Notes under the pieces: generated by a model
Database searches by the model: none
What the model was told of the DNA's origin: nothing
What the model saw: the letters and a program-made list of their open reading frames with translations, nothing else
Assembly: GCA_026686845.1 (NCBI GenBank)
Contig: JAIVEN010000013.1
Location: 18,434,001 to 18,498,000 of the forward strand
Direction: 5' to 3'
Origin: Adenanthera pavonina
Lineage: Eukaryota; Streptophyta; Magnoliopsida; Fabales; Fabaceae
Length of the DNA: 64,000 nt
Part shown: positions 34,721-46,576 of the stretch, one piece after another
Numbering within the stretch: position 1 is the first letter of the stretch
Layout: each line of letters begins with the position of its first letter
Position numbers and translations under genes: made by a program

Positions 34721-36986
34721 CCAAGATGCTGACATGGAACCTTCATGGTGACCAAACTTACCATGAAGCCTAGTTTCATGATTTATCACATTACTTTATT
34801 TCCAAGTAACAAAGATGTTACTTAATGATCATGTAATTAAAGATCATAAGCTATATGGCTTGAATGAGAATGGAACATAAGTTAAGTGGCTTGAATGAGA
34901 ATGGATCTACTGGAAGGCCACCAAACTTCTCTATGAAGCCTATATTTTCTTGCTATTTTCTTAGGAATTTTCTTTGCTTTCTTTTGCATCATTTTCAAAG
35001 TGTTTTCCCCTTAATTTTGATGATTAAATTTGTGCTATATGTTCCACTTAGGTGGAAATATTGAATTAATTTCATTTTATTAGACCATTGTTTATGCATA
35101 TAATATACATTTTTTCTATTTTATGACCAAGGTACTTTAATGTGTCACATTTTTATGTGTAGGTCAAGTTCCATGGGAGAGGACATTGAAGACAATTTAA
35201 ATGGGTGATTTTGGAAGCTTCAAGATAATATTATTTTCTAATTCCATTATTTGCCAATTATCTCAAATCCTAAGCTACCTAGGTTGGAATTAAAGGCTAG
35301 GATCAATTTTGACACTTCATGCCCTTATTCTAACTTGGAAAAAGGATCAAGGGGCTCTAATTAAGATTCACACAGCCTCCATTTCATTGTCCCTCTCTCT
35401 CACTTTTCCATTGTTCTTTATCCATCTTCTCAAATTCCTGCCATTTTTCGTCAAATTCCTTCAATCAATTGCCAATTTCTTCCATTTCCTCACCATTTTG
35501 TCTCTTCTCGGACATTTTTCCACTCAAACTTCATTCAAATCTCTCCTAATCAGGTGTGAAATGAATTGGAATCAAGGTGGAGCGGCTGCAAAATTGTTGA
35601 TCCTGATTTGAAGGAACAAAGCTCATATAAAGCAAAATCAAGCTACAACTCTTTGATTTGTTCAACCTAGCTCATGACTCATATGATGATATGCTTCTAT
35701 ACCTTTGATTCAGCTTGTTCCATGGCTGAGCAGTGACATTTGGTGGCTAGTCTTCAATGGAGCTTGGAAGGATGTTATGAAAGCACAAGAACTCACATGT
35801 CTACAAAGGGGAAATTCTACTATACTCTCTTTCTATCTTTCTACCTAGTTTAGTTTTGGATTTTTCTTTTATCCTAGGTTAGAATGATGGATTAGAATTG
35901 GTATTTGCTAGTTATTGGATTATATGAGACTTATTCTATTTGAGAGTACATTGGTTGATGTAATTGGATTGATTATCTCATGTTAATGTCATGAAATTTT
36001 TCAACTTACTATACTCATCTCTAACTTTGATTTTGTTATCTTGAATGCATGGTTAATGGATTAGGATAGTTAAATTGGTGATTTAGATAAGTTGTATGGT
36101 TAGTTGTTAATGATTTTTGCTGAATTGATCAAAACATGATGAAGGATTCAATGGAAAGTCAATTTGATTAACCTAAGCTTGGTAATGAATAATGCCTTCC
36201 AAGTGTTTAACTAATTGCTTGGGTGAAATTGACATATGAAAATGGCTAAGTCTAGCACTTGAAATGAAGGATTTTAATTGGGTTGAATGTTATGAGTCAT
36301 TCTTTCAAAATTCCCTTGTAGAATTCTTTAGTTCATTGTTCTCTTGCATTTTAATTGAATCAAAACTCCCCACTCATAATTTTACCTTTAGGACATCGCA
36401 TTGCATTTAGTTTAGGAAGCATTCCACCATCGAAATCATTCCATAAACATCATAATTCATTCATTTCATTCAACATTCACTCATCCTTAGTTCATTAGTT
36501 TTGCAATTAGATAGTTGAGAATAGTTGCATTCTAGAATTTAGCTTGCATCTAGTTTAGTTTGCATTCTTATCTGCACAACTTGAACCAACCTCCAATGAG
36601 AAATGACCTAGGATCATTCCTATACTATATTCCTTTACATTCTAGTTTAATTGAAATTAACCTTGTGACAAGGTTCAGTTTCAAAGCTAAAGTAGCCCAT
36701 GAAAGAGGAGTAATGTGAATAGTGCTTTAGGTTGCATATTTAGTTGATTTATGAGTAATGGGAATAGTACTTTGGGTTGCATATATGCTTTAATGGATCA
36801 ATAATGCAGCTTGGCAACTTCAAGGTTAGGTAACTATAATTCAATGTAATTATTGGGTTCCACTAGTCACAAATTAGGCTAAATGCATTTGGATAATTAG
36901 GTCATCAATTTGGGCCTTCAAATTTCATATAAAACGCTTAGTTACACGATAATTTGAGATTGTAAAAATTAATATTGGACCTAGTA
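34721..36986 (+). other. Probable gypsy 3' UTR/LTR debris, no gene
   Basis: Lies directly downstream of the broken pol. It is non-coding with pyrimidine-rich runs (CCCTCTCTCTCAC at 35390), and its layout is consistent with a long untranslated region or LTR, but termini, TSD, PBS and polypurine tract were not found. A 100-codon frame at 35309-35611 is pyrimidine-driven low-complexity hydrophobic sequence and is not supported as a gene. It contains a 45-bp tandem duplication (36708-36797). Confidence 0.4.
36708..36797 (+). repeat. 45-bp tandem duplication
   Basis: Two imperfect copies starting at 36708 and 36753, each running GAGTAATG.GAATAGT.CTTT and then GGTTGCATAT. Confidence 0.75.
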
Positions 36987-37619
36987 TGTTGAATTAAATG
37001 TTTTGATGATTCTAAACAACTAGGGCTTGAAAGGAAAATATTAAAGGAGTATAAGAGCATACAAGTGAAGAAATCCAAGAAGAAATGTGTGAAGAATTAG
37101 TTGTTAGGATCTCTCACAATGTCCATGAGGTAAAAGGCTTAGATCTTTACTTATTTATGTTCCCACAACATTTAAACAAGTGTTTTCATAGCCATCATAT
37201 GTTAACATATGTTAGATTTTGAAAACACTGACTAACAGACAAACTTTGCGTTGTATTCTGATATGTTGTGTACAAATTTGAACTTTGCTTTCTGAAATTT
37301 GAACTTCTAGAGTCATCATCTTTGACAAATGAATTTCAAGTTCTAAAATTTGAATTTTGAGTAAAGCATAGTGGGCAAAATGTGCAAAATTCATTTGAAG
37401 TCTTGCTAAAATCAGTATGATATTCAAGTGCAAAAAGAGTTCAAAGTCAGTCTCCTTGACAAATGAATTTTGAAAGTTCAAACTTCGAATTTCTCAAAGT
37501 AGAACTTTTGTGCCATGTTGAGCTTATCACTGACAGACGAATTTTGGCCTCCAAAATTTGAATCTCTTGTGCATTGTAAAAACATGAGGCAATTGTTCAC
37601 ACTCAACAGATGCACTTTG
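36987..37619 (+). mobile_element. Element A 5' LTR, first 633 bp
   Basis: Starts TGTTGAATTAAATG and runs closely parallel to the 3' LTR from 54994, sharing for example TGAAGAATTAGTTGTTAGG. It lacks one 72-bp module present in the 3' LTR at 55473-55545. It stops at 37619, where LTR B begins with TGTTAGAGATTG. Preceding bases are TAGTA; the matching right TSD cannot be tested because the 3' LTR is truncated. Confidence 0.82.
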
Positions 37620-38961
37620 TGTTAGAGATTGTGCCCTCGGCCAATCATTGTATTATGAACATTGTACTTCATTATGAAAAAAGAAGGTGTTTTTTCTTTA
37701 ATTACATTATTATATTGTTTGCATGTTTTTCTTTATAATAATATCCTTGGATAAATCATTTTATCCTAAATGTCCCTAGTAAATCATCTTTGTGGAAATA
37801 ATGATGAACTAAGACTAGTATGATTTTGATTGATAATTATGGATTAATTATGTATGAAGATACAAATCAAAATCATAAGTACTTATTAGGGAACAAGCGC
37901 TAGATTGACCCATAATGAGATAGCTGCATGAATCAAGTCATAAGCTTATCTCATATATATAACTGTGTCACTGAGCCCTTAGACCTGAGATCACCATGGC
38001 TTCCTACATGAGGAATACTGTACTTGGACATAGTCAAAAGTCACCTTTAATCGGGAGATTATAAAGGCTATGATCTGACATAATGGAATTCATATAGAGG
38101 AAGATGAATGGTCATGATGGAATTTGTCTCTCTATTTAATGGAGAAATATTTCTGAACCCCTCGATGAGTGAGACTAAGAAATGCATGGCCATACTCGAA
38201 TGGAAGAGTTTCCATTTATTCTATCAGTCTACTCTAAGATCGAGTAAGTGATAGTCAAGTAACATGAGGATGACGTTTCCATACCTCATACTTGATCTAT
38301 ATATCGTGAGACAAAAGGGATGTGATAAGGTAACATGATAGGTTGTATCGGATCACCGATCTCATACAATTTGCGTAGTCACAATGTCTTGTTAGAGGCC
38401 ACTTGTGACTTGTGGGTCCAATAGTGTCATTGGCCAACTACCAACATCATATAGACCTGCAAAATCATACACAAGAATGGACCAACTCGAGCTAAAATGT
38501 CTAGATTTATTGAATCTAATATGTTTCCTGATTCAATGAATTTAACATTCAATTTAGGATGTATGAATTTTATAAATAAATGTATATATATTTGATATAT
38601 TTATATATATTATAAAATTTGAAATATATATATGTATGTTTGATATATTATATATATATTTGATATATATTAAATATTTCAAAATATATATTATTTAAAT
38701 AACTTAGTTTTAAATCTAATTCTATGTGATAGATTTAAATTTAAACTAAAGTCATAATCTGAATTTGATTTACATGATAAATTAAATTTAGATTTGATTC
38801 TAGATTTAAATTAGATAGTTGGTTTAGATTTATTCTATTAGATAGATTTAAATCTAAACTAATCTATTTAATGAAGATTTGATTTAACTTAAGTAATTGA
38901 TATAAATTAATCAAATAATAAACCTTATCTATATAATTATATAGATTAGGGTTATTATATA

Positions 38962-40618
38962 TGTTAGATAAGTTGGCTTCTCAAGGGGGTGTGAATTGGG
39001 AAGATCAAAATTTTCTGCAAAATGTCAAGAAGGTGAAGAAAGCAAAGTATGATAGTAAAACAAAGTATAAATCAATAAACTGTAAAAGTAGTAGTAAAGA
39101 GAAGAAAACTCAGATATTTATCCTAGTTCGGTCTCTCCACTTGACCTATGTCCAGTCCCCAAGTCACCACTTGAGATTTTCCATTATTCTGCAAGAATTC
39201 AGTGGGCTTCTTGCAAATGTCTGAATACAAAGATGATGCTCTGTTTCTAGAGCTCACTCTTTCACTCTATGCACTCTTACTAAGTGCTTCCCAATCCCTT
39301 GTGATATCCCCTCACAAGAAAATCTTTCTTCCATATGAAGATAAGATTATTTACAATGATTAAACTCTCTTAGACAGAGTAAATATGAAAGTTGAAGTAC
39401 AAATATTAAAGTGAGAGAGTAAGAGACTTTGAGTAGATGATTTGGCAGAGTTTCAGTATATACAAAGTTAAAATCATTACCCACAACTTCAAATGATGTT
39501 TTATTTATAGATTTAGGTCTCAACGATATGTTAGAGACAAAATCTATCCGTTGGAAAAGTTATCCACTGGTTACTCTAAAAAACTATCCGTTAACCAATC
39601 GCATTTAATGCTTCTGACATTCTAAAATTCGAATTTCAGTTGGTCAACAGACAAATTTCACAAAAACCGAAGGCTAAAGACTTCAACGTTGAATATCCGA
39701 AGTTCGTTTGTCATGAAGCAAAGTTCGAATTTTGATCTTTGGAAAATGTTTCTATGTTGTGACATATGAATTTTTATGTTTGAAGACATTATGTTAAGTG
39801 TGAACAGTATTTTCAATTTGCTACAGTTCCTACGAAATTCAAATTTTGGAACCCCAAAATTCGTCTGTCCTTAGCTGGTTTTAGGGCACAGTAGTTCATC
39901 TAATCCGAAATTCGAATTTTCAAAGGGTAAAGTTCGTCTGTCAGAGAGACCTCTTTTGAGACTCACTTCAAAATTCAAATTTATAAATATTATCATTCGT
40001 ATGTTAACATATTATTGTAACAGACTTATAAGCTTAGTTTCTGAAATCCGAATTTTCATGTTCAAAGTTCTTCTGTCAGTGAGCAATTTTGAAATCCAAT
40101 CTAATCTTGGTTTCAGATGAACTTTGACATAATTTCAGACAAATTTCTTTAGTTTTCATAAGTTACTTTTTGTCTGAAATTCAAATTTTCAAAACTCAAA
40201 GTTTGTCTGTTACTGAAAGCTCCTTTTAGACACTTATCAAAATTCAAATTTTCTCAAGTCAAAATTTGTCTGTCAAAGAAGTTTCTCTTCAGACTTGTTC
40301 AGTTTCAATATGAAATTCAAATTTCCAAAGCCAAAGTTCGAATTTCCAAGATGACAAATCAGTATAAACCTTTCAAACTTCGTCTGTTGGTGGGTGTTTT
40401 TCAAATATTCCATGTTTTAACATAGAATCAAGGTTTTAAAATATCTTTTCATCAAATCAAAGTCTTTGACTCAAATTAAAACATTACTAAACATCCTACA
40501 TGAATCCTTGCTCTGATTTCTCCAGAATTCCCTCACTTGAACCTTTTGTGTACCTTTGATATCTTTATTCCAAGCGCTTGAGGGTTGGTTTGGAATCATC
40601 AAAATACTTGATTCAACA
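38962..40618 (-). mobile_element. Element C 3' LTR (1657 bp)
   Basis: Minus strand starts TGTTGAATCAAG beside the polypurine tract at 40619 and ends TTATCTAACA at 38962. The full motif array is present, including a segment (about 39907-40176) that is absent from the partner LTR. Confidence 0.9.
39502..39509 (-). promoter_or_regulatory. Sirevirus LTR TATA box
   Basis: TATAAATA on the minus strand in the element C 3' LTR. Confidence 0.55.
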
Positions 40619-40631
40619 TTCTCCCCCTTTT
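40619..40631 (-). other. Element C polypurine tract
   Basis: Minus strand AAAAGGGGGAGAA directly abutting the 3' LTR; it primes plus-strand DNA synthesis in LTR elements. A second G-rich tract lies further in (TAAGGGGGAGCC, about 40686-40698), as in element A. Confidence 0.8.
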
Positions 40632-40906
40632 GGTTGATGACAAAACAACTTACAAACTAGATTAGTACTTGGGTTTGCTTTAACAGGCTCCCCCTTAACA
40701 CATGCATTATAAAAGATATCATATATAGTAGATCAAGTAAGGAGATTCAAAGATTAACAGGAACAAATTATTGCAAGCAAGGAATTCATTCATTTCAACA
40801 ATCATTGCTTTACAGAAAATAGTTAAAGCAATAGTTTGAAATACATAAAACACAAACAACAGAAATATAGCATAACACTACAAGAGGACCCAAGCCTAAG
40901 TTCTAA

Positions 40907-43072
40907 TCACTTCTTCTTTGACTTGGTCTTCTTGTTGCAAGTCTTTCTAGAAGGCTTAGCAGCATACTTTCCAGTCCCAGTTTGCTCACTTTTCTCCCCC
41001 TTTTTTACATCATCAGAAAGGTGAACAAAATCTGCGGGAGGAGGGATTTGAGACACTGGAATAGCTTGAAGAGGCACAGGGACAAATGGCGTTTTTGGCA
41101 AGGACCCAGAAACTTCAGAACTTGTATCTTCATCAGAAATCTCAAGAAGTTCAAAAAGTTTTTGTCTTGTGACTGCCAATTGTGCCCTTCTTTCCTCCGA
41201 GAAACCATAATATGAAATAGGTGAGGGAGCAGAAGGAGGAAACATTTCTTCAAGCCTTCTTCTCTGAGCTTGTAAGAGAGCATTGTGTGAAATGGCTTCC
41301 AGATCAACAAAAGGCACAATGTTCCTTTCTTCATTTATGGAAGCCTGCATGAATGGTGAAGTAGAGATGGCTGCCACTAATCTCTCTACTTGCTCAGATT
41401 CTTGCTGGGACAAAATTGACTCTTGAGCATCTGCTGGAATGGGATCGTGAGAGCTTGAATCTCGAGGGCCTTCTTCTCCCATATCATAGTCCAAGGGAGG
41501 ACCAGGATTTGGTGTGCTCAGTGTACCAGCAGCCTCAGTATCATCTACAGCATCATCATGCTCAGAAGAGGCTAGCTCAAAGGGGCTTGGAGGCTCAAGA
41601 GTTGGAGACTTAGCAGGCTCAGAGAACTTTAGCTGATGTGGCAGGGATTACACTCTGAATGACTTCATATGCATCAGCAACCACTTTCATGTTCTTGGCC
41701 AGCTGGTGAATCTGATCTTGTAGATGAGCAAATTTGGTATTTTACTCATCCATGATGCTAAGTATGAGTGTAGACAAACTATCATACAACTCAGTAATCT
41801 TGGTTAGCTTGGCATGAGATGAGGGAGTAGATGGAATGTGAGTAGGCTTAGATGGAGATGGGATAGGCAGATAAGGCTGAGGTGTAGGTCTTTCAAGAGC
41901 CTCAGAGGTACCTTCTTGCTGTAGGGAGACATCTTTAACAAGGAAGAGATCTTCATATTTTCCTGCTCCCATTCCAATCCATCATCCTTCATTTCTCTCA
42001 ATTCCCATTCTTTGCAGTTCCTCTTCCTTGAAAATCTCAGTAGGCTTCCCTTTCCCTTTCTCAAGGTGCTGAATTCTAGCGTATTATAGAATTCTGGAAA
42101 TGATTGCTGCATAGAGGAGTATGGAATCTTTCATCTGATCCCTTGCATTGATCATGCGCTGGAGTATGATATGTCCCATGTTGATGAGCTTTCCACTCAT
42201 GATTGTTGCCATCACATATGCCTCTACCCTTGTGATCAGATTGAAGCTACCTCCTTTTGTTGAAGATGGTCCTAGACACTATGTAGTGTAGGATCCTCAC
42301 TTGAGCGCTGAGGTCTATGTGCTTTAGCAAGTTTATGGTTGGCCTATTCTTCTTTCTTCTGAATAAAGTGTTCAGCATTGTGCTCTCCTTGTAGTTTAGA
42401 AAGGGGCCATCTTCTTCATCAGCAATCTCTACCTTATCCATATATTCAGAAGCAGTGATGTCAATCTTAAGCCATCTTGCCCTGGGATTTCCAACACTTC
42501 ATTTAGAGTTTCATCTGTGAGCCAGATGGTCCTTCATCTTAGATTGACCTCCCACTTCTTCTTCTTGGTGTTGTATTTCAAGGAGGCATTCCATGTCTTA
42601 ACCACTTCATCATCATACCTCTCCAGTATCTCTAACAGATTCTTATATCTTAGCATCCATATCCCAGTATCAAAATTGTTAGAGACCAAGAAATCTTCCA
42701 AGTTCATACAATGAGGCTTGATTACCTTTTTACTTGCAAACTTGGTTGAGTATTCTTCCTAAATCTCAGGATGCTCCATAATGGCATTGTTGTGAGTTGG
42801 TATTCTCCAGATTTAGTACTGGAGAAGAAAGTGGAAGCAACAGTATCAATAGCAAGAATTGGAACCGAAGGCTCTGCTTTCTTCGAAGACTAGGGTCCAG
42901 TTTTCTTTGATTCTGCCTTTATGGTTGTCTTCTGTCATTTGGAGGGAGTTGTCTTGCTTGATTTGTCTTTTCTCTTCGGTTTTTCATCCTCCTTTGAGGC
43001 ATATTGGGATTTGACTGATCTCTTTGGACGTGCCTCTCCTTTTCCAACTTCAGGATTCTTTACCCTTGCCAT
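40907..43072 (-). pseudogene. Element C ORF3 (sirevirus extra ORF, broken)
   Basis: Begins ATG at 43072 with MARVKNPEVGKGEARPKRS, matching the start of element A ORF3, and ends ...KTKSKKK at 40907. The last 195 or so codons (from about 41494, upstream still open) are continuous: an acidic/proline-rich tract, EERRAQLAVTRQKLFELLE, then PLQAIPVSQIPPPADFV and a lysine-rich tail. The middle has stops and frameshifts. In sireviruses an ORF after pol has been called envelope-like. I see no clear signal peptide or membrane segment in the readable parts, so that function is not supported here. The Lys-rich end could be a nuclear-localisation or nucleic-acid-binding patch (inference). Confidence 0.75.
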
Positions 43073-43990
43073 TTTCACGGATGAATGTTTCAGAATGAGG
43101 CTGGGAATGAGTTTATAGGATGTGAAAGGGAGTTTAAACGGTGGGAAATGAAGATTTTTGGTTAGAATTTAAGAGCATTGAAGAGAGAATTTGAACAGAC
43201 TCAGAGAAGTAATGAATAGGGTTGCGTCTGTTCAGAGGAAAACCATCAGTTTTAATGTAAGTAACCACCTGACAGACGAATTTTGAGGGGTCAAAATTCA
43301 AACTTCAAGTAGTTAAAAGTTAAATTGTTCAGCAAAGCTTATTGACAGATGAATTTTCTTCTGAAAGTTCTTCTGACAGAGGCTTGGTTCAATTAGCACA
43401 GGATGAATAAACGAACTTTGATTCAACAAAGTTCGAATTTCGAAGAGCAAGCATCAAGTAACAATCAATGCAACAATCAACAGATGAATTATGCATATGA
43501 ACATTCATCTTTCAGAGATTCAACATTATGAGCAAGTTTCAACAGACGAATTTTGAAACAGAAATTTGAATTTCTTTACTTTGTAAAGGTTCTCCAACAT
43601 TCGTATGTTAAGAAATAATTATTTGTATAATCATCATGTTGGACAAACATAACTTTGAAACTTTTATTTTTGAAAATTCGAACTTTCAAGGACCAACAGA
43701 CGAATTTTGAGGGACCACCAAGAACTGGTCCAATGTATACCAAGCTGAAGTTCGTCTATTAGGCATCTAAATTCGAATGTTGACCATGCTGACTTGTTCA
43801 GAAACACAATTTATCAAGGAAATTTGTCTAACACACAACTAAGATACGAATTTCAACTTTAAAAACATAGAGAATGGATCCAGAACTCAGATCTATTATC
43901 ATTCAAACTCATGAAGAGCACCTGCAACTTACATTAAATTTTCTCCGATACTTAAGTTAGAATTTATTTAATGTTAGAAAATCTAAAAAC
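43073..43990 (-). repeat. Motif-rich spacer between pol and ORF3, element C
   Basis: Non-coding. Contains repeated ACAGACGAATTTTGA, AAAGTTCGAATTTCG and TTCGTCTAT-type motifs, that is the same palindrome and TTCGTCTGT vocabulary as the LTRs. Element A has an equivalent spacer at 51511-52549. Confidence 0.7.
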
Positions 43991-44010
43991 AGAATTGCAC
44001 AAGGATTTAC

Positions 44011-44774
44011 TTACAGTTTATTGGGATTTACCATACCCAATTCTCTCCTAATTTTGCAATGTCTGTCTTCTGATAGAGGCTTTGTCAAGATGTCAACAAC
44101 TTGATCCTCTGTTGGGATGTATTCCAATCTGATTTCTCCTTTCAGAACATGATCCCTTATGAAGTAGTGCCTAACTTCAATATGTTTTGTAATTGAATGC
44201 ATGACAGGATTCTTTGTGAAGTTTATGGTACTTTGGTTATCACACATTATTGGTATTTCCTTCATCTTAACCTCAAGATCCTCAAGCTGCTGTCTCCTCT
44301 AAATGATTTGGGCACAACAGCTTCCAGCTGCAACATATTCAGCTTCTACTGTGGATAAGGCCACACTGTTTTGCTTTTTGCTAAACCATGAAACCAAGGA
44401 TCCTCTAAGAAACTGACAAGTTCCACCTGTGCTTTTTTTGTCAGTTTTGGATGCTGCAAAATCAGCATCAGTGTATCCTTTGAGATCTTCTCCATTGCTC
44501 TTTGGATACCAAAGACCCATCTGTGATGTTCCAATAAGATATCTAAAGATACGCTTCATAGCAGTTGCATGGGTTTCCTTGGGACATGACTGGAATCTTG
44601 CACACATACAGATACTAAACATGATGTCAGGTCTGCTGGCAGTTAGGTACAATAGGGATCCAATCATTCTTCTATACTGGGTTATGTCAAACATTTTCTT
44701 TTTTTCATCCATATCCAGTTTGGTTGTTGTAGCAATAGGTGTTCCCATTGGCCTGGCATTCTCCATCCCAAACT
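44011..44774 (-). pseudogene. Element C: RT tail and RNase H (5'-truncated)
   Basis: Minus strand from 44774. It opens FGMENARPMGTPIATTTK (C-terminal RT segment), then YRRMIGSLLYLTASRPDI, ALSTVEAEYVAAGSCC (RNase H core) and, after a stop near 44300, MCDNQSTINFTKNPVMHS, VDILTKPLSEDRH and an end at MVNPNKL (44011). Copia RNase H hallmarks are well kept, so this part decayed less than element A. The polymerase active site itself is not present because the coding sequence starts downstream of it, right at the LTR boundary. Confidence 0.88.
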
Positions 44775-46164
44775 TGTTAGATAAGTTGGCTTCCTAAGAG
44801 GGGGGTTAATTGGGAAAATTAAAATTTTCTGCAAAATGTCAAGAAGGTGAAGAAAGCAAAGTATGATAGTAAAACAGAGTATAAATCACTAAACTATAAA
44901 AGTAGCAGTAAAGAGAAGAAAACTCAGATATTTATCCTGGTTCGGTCTCTCCACTTGACCTACGTCCAGTCCTCAAGTCACCACTTGAGATTTTCCACTA
45001 TTCTACAAGAATTCAATGGGCTTCTTGCAAATGTCTGAATACAAAGATGATGCTCTATTTCTATAGCTCACTCTTTCACTCTATGCACTCTTACTAAGTG
45101 CTTCCCAATCCCTTGTAATATCCCCTCACGAGAAAATCTTTCTTCCAGATGAAGATAAGATTGTTTACAATGATTAAACTCTCTTAGACAGAGTAAATAT
45201 GAAAGTTGAAGTACAAATATTGAAGTGAGAGAGTAAGAGACTTTGAGTAGATGATTTGGCAGAATTTCAATATATACAAAGTTAAAATCGTTACCCACAA
45301 CTTCAAATAATGTTTTATTTATAGATTTAGGTCTCAACGATACGTTAGAGACAAAATCTATCCTTTGGAGAAATTATCCAACGGTTACTCTGAAAAACTA
45401 TCCGTTAACCAACCGCATTTAATGCTTCTGACATTCTAAAATTCAAATTTCAGTTGGTCAACAGACGAATTTCGCAGAAACTGAAGGCTAAAGACTTCAA
45501 CGTTGAATATCCGAAGTTCGTCTGTCATGAAGCAAAGTTTGAATTTTGATCTTTGCAAAATTGTTTCTATATTGTGACATATGAATTTTCATGTTTGAAG
45601 ACGGTCTGTTAAGTGTGAATAGTATTTTCAATTTGCTACAGTGCCTTCAAAATTTGAATTTTGGAACCCCAAAATTCGTCTGTCCCTAGCTGGTTTATAG
45701 GGCACAGTACTTCATCCAATCCGAAATTCAAATTTTCAAAACTCAAAGTTCGTCTGTTACTGAAAGCTCCTTTAGACACTTATCAAAATTCAAATTTTCT
45801 CAAGTCAAAATTCGTTTGTTAGAGAAGTTTCTCTTCAGACTTGTTCAGTTTCAATACGAAATTCAAATTTCCAAAGCCAAAGTTTGAATCTCCAAGATGA
45901 CAGATCAGTATAAACCTTTCAAACTTCGTCTGTTGATAGGTGTTTTTCAAATATTCCATGTTTTAACATAGAATTAAGGTTTTAAAATATCTTTTCATCA
46001 AATCAAAGTCTTTTACTCAAATTAAAACATTACTAAACATCCTACATGAATCCTTGCTCTGATTTCTCCAGAATTCCCTCACTTGAACCTTTTGTGCACC
46101 TTTGATATCTTTATTCCAAGCTCTTGAAGGTTGGTTTGGAATCATCAAAACACTTGATTCAACA
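44775..46164 (-). mobile_element. Element C 5' LTR (1390 bp)
   Basis: Minus strand starts TGTTGAATCAAG (46164) and ends TTATCTAACA (44775). It equals the 3' LTR by eye except for loss of about 267 bp around 45720, where two copies of a GAAATTC.AATTTTCAAA motif have recombined. TATA box at 45316-45323. No PBS follows it. Confidence 0.9.
45316..45323 (-). promoter_or_regulatory. Sirevirus LTR TATA box
   Basis: TATAAATA on the minus strand in the element C 5' LTR. Confidence 0.55.
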
Positions 46165-46564
46165 ATATACAGAATTAAGAGAGAGTTTCCATTCACCCTG
46201 GAGATAGAGTGGTCACACACTTAGAGAGAGAAGTATACAGATGCATAGAAAGAACATACGGACACACACAGAGAGCATATGGACATTTGCAAACTGAGGT
46301 TCTAGCACACCATTCGAGTTGGATTCACCGTTCATGTGGATACCAGTAGAGGAAGCTGATCAGACGCGTCAATTCCTGGGGTCTGACATTGAAAAGAATC
46401 AAAAATACACACATCAAAGGTAAAATATTCTCTTCTACATCTCGATTTAAACAACATTGACGAATCCATGGGAGGGATTTCGGTGATGTTTTCTGTCGTG
46501 CGTGTATCAAGATTCCCAATACTTTAAATATGAAAATTCATATTTTGCCAGCAAACCTAACAAG

Positions 46565-46576
46565 TAGTATCAGAGC
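46565..46576 (+). other. Primer-binding site (tRNA-Met type)
   Basis: TAGTATCAGAGC, one mismatch (G to A) from the sequence complementary to the 3' end of plant initiator tRNA-Met, which plant Copia elements use. It lies 2 bp after the CA end of LTR B. Confidence 0.82.

Larger units (their letters stand above)
38962..46164 (-). mobile_element. Sirevirus-like element C, internally deleted
   Basis: Two same-orientation LTRs (38962-40618 and 44775-46164, minus strand) bound a 4.2-kb interior. The perfect TSD ATATA (38957-38961, 46165-46169) proves a single insertion, into LTR B. On the minus strand the order is 5' LTR, end of RT and RNase H, spacer, ORF3, polypurine tract, 3' LTR. The PBS, gag, protease, integrase and most of RT are missing: the 5' LTR's terminal CTAACA is joined directly to RT coding sequence. 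It could only have been, or become, non-autonomous. The LTR pair is very similar by eye apart from one 0.27-kb length difference. Confidence 0.92.
37620..46562 (+). mobile_element. Copia-type LTR B, split by sirevirus C
   Basis: Starts TGTTAGAGATTGTGCCC at 37620 and ends CAAACCTAACA at 46562, immediately before a primer-binding site. Its own sequence is 37620-38961 plus 46170-46562, about 1.7 kb. The pieces are joined by the TSD ATATA of the element between them. It is unrelated to the sirevirus LTRs: no TTCGTCTGT array, a very AT-rich (TATATAT) block at 38570-38960, and an end like other plant Copia LTRs. It has no TSD of its own (left CTTTG, right AGTAG), and no internal region or second LTR is present. 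It seems to have replaced the end of A's LTR. Confidence 0.75.

Noticed and set aside
35309..35611. 100-codon frame with a possible membrane segment
   Set aside because: The hydrophobic part comes from CTCTCTCACTTTTCC-type runs. No homologue is recognised and the surroundings are gypsy debris.
44429..44797. 122-codon plus-strand frame
   Set aside because: It is the antisense shadow of element C's RNase H, which reads far better on the minus strand.
44775..46164. Separate solo LTR inserted into element C's RT
   Set aside because: The immediate flanks (AAACT left, ATATA right) do not match, whereas ATATA matches the left flank of the LTR at 38962. The two LTRs therefore bound one element.
37620..46562. 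LTR B as an ordinary solo LTR inserted in element A
   Set aside because: There is no TSD (CTTTG against AGTAG), and its right end abuts a PBS instead of the continuation of A's LTR.
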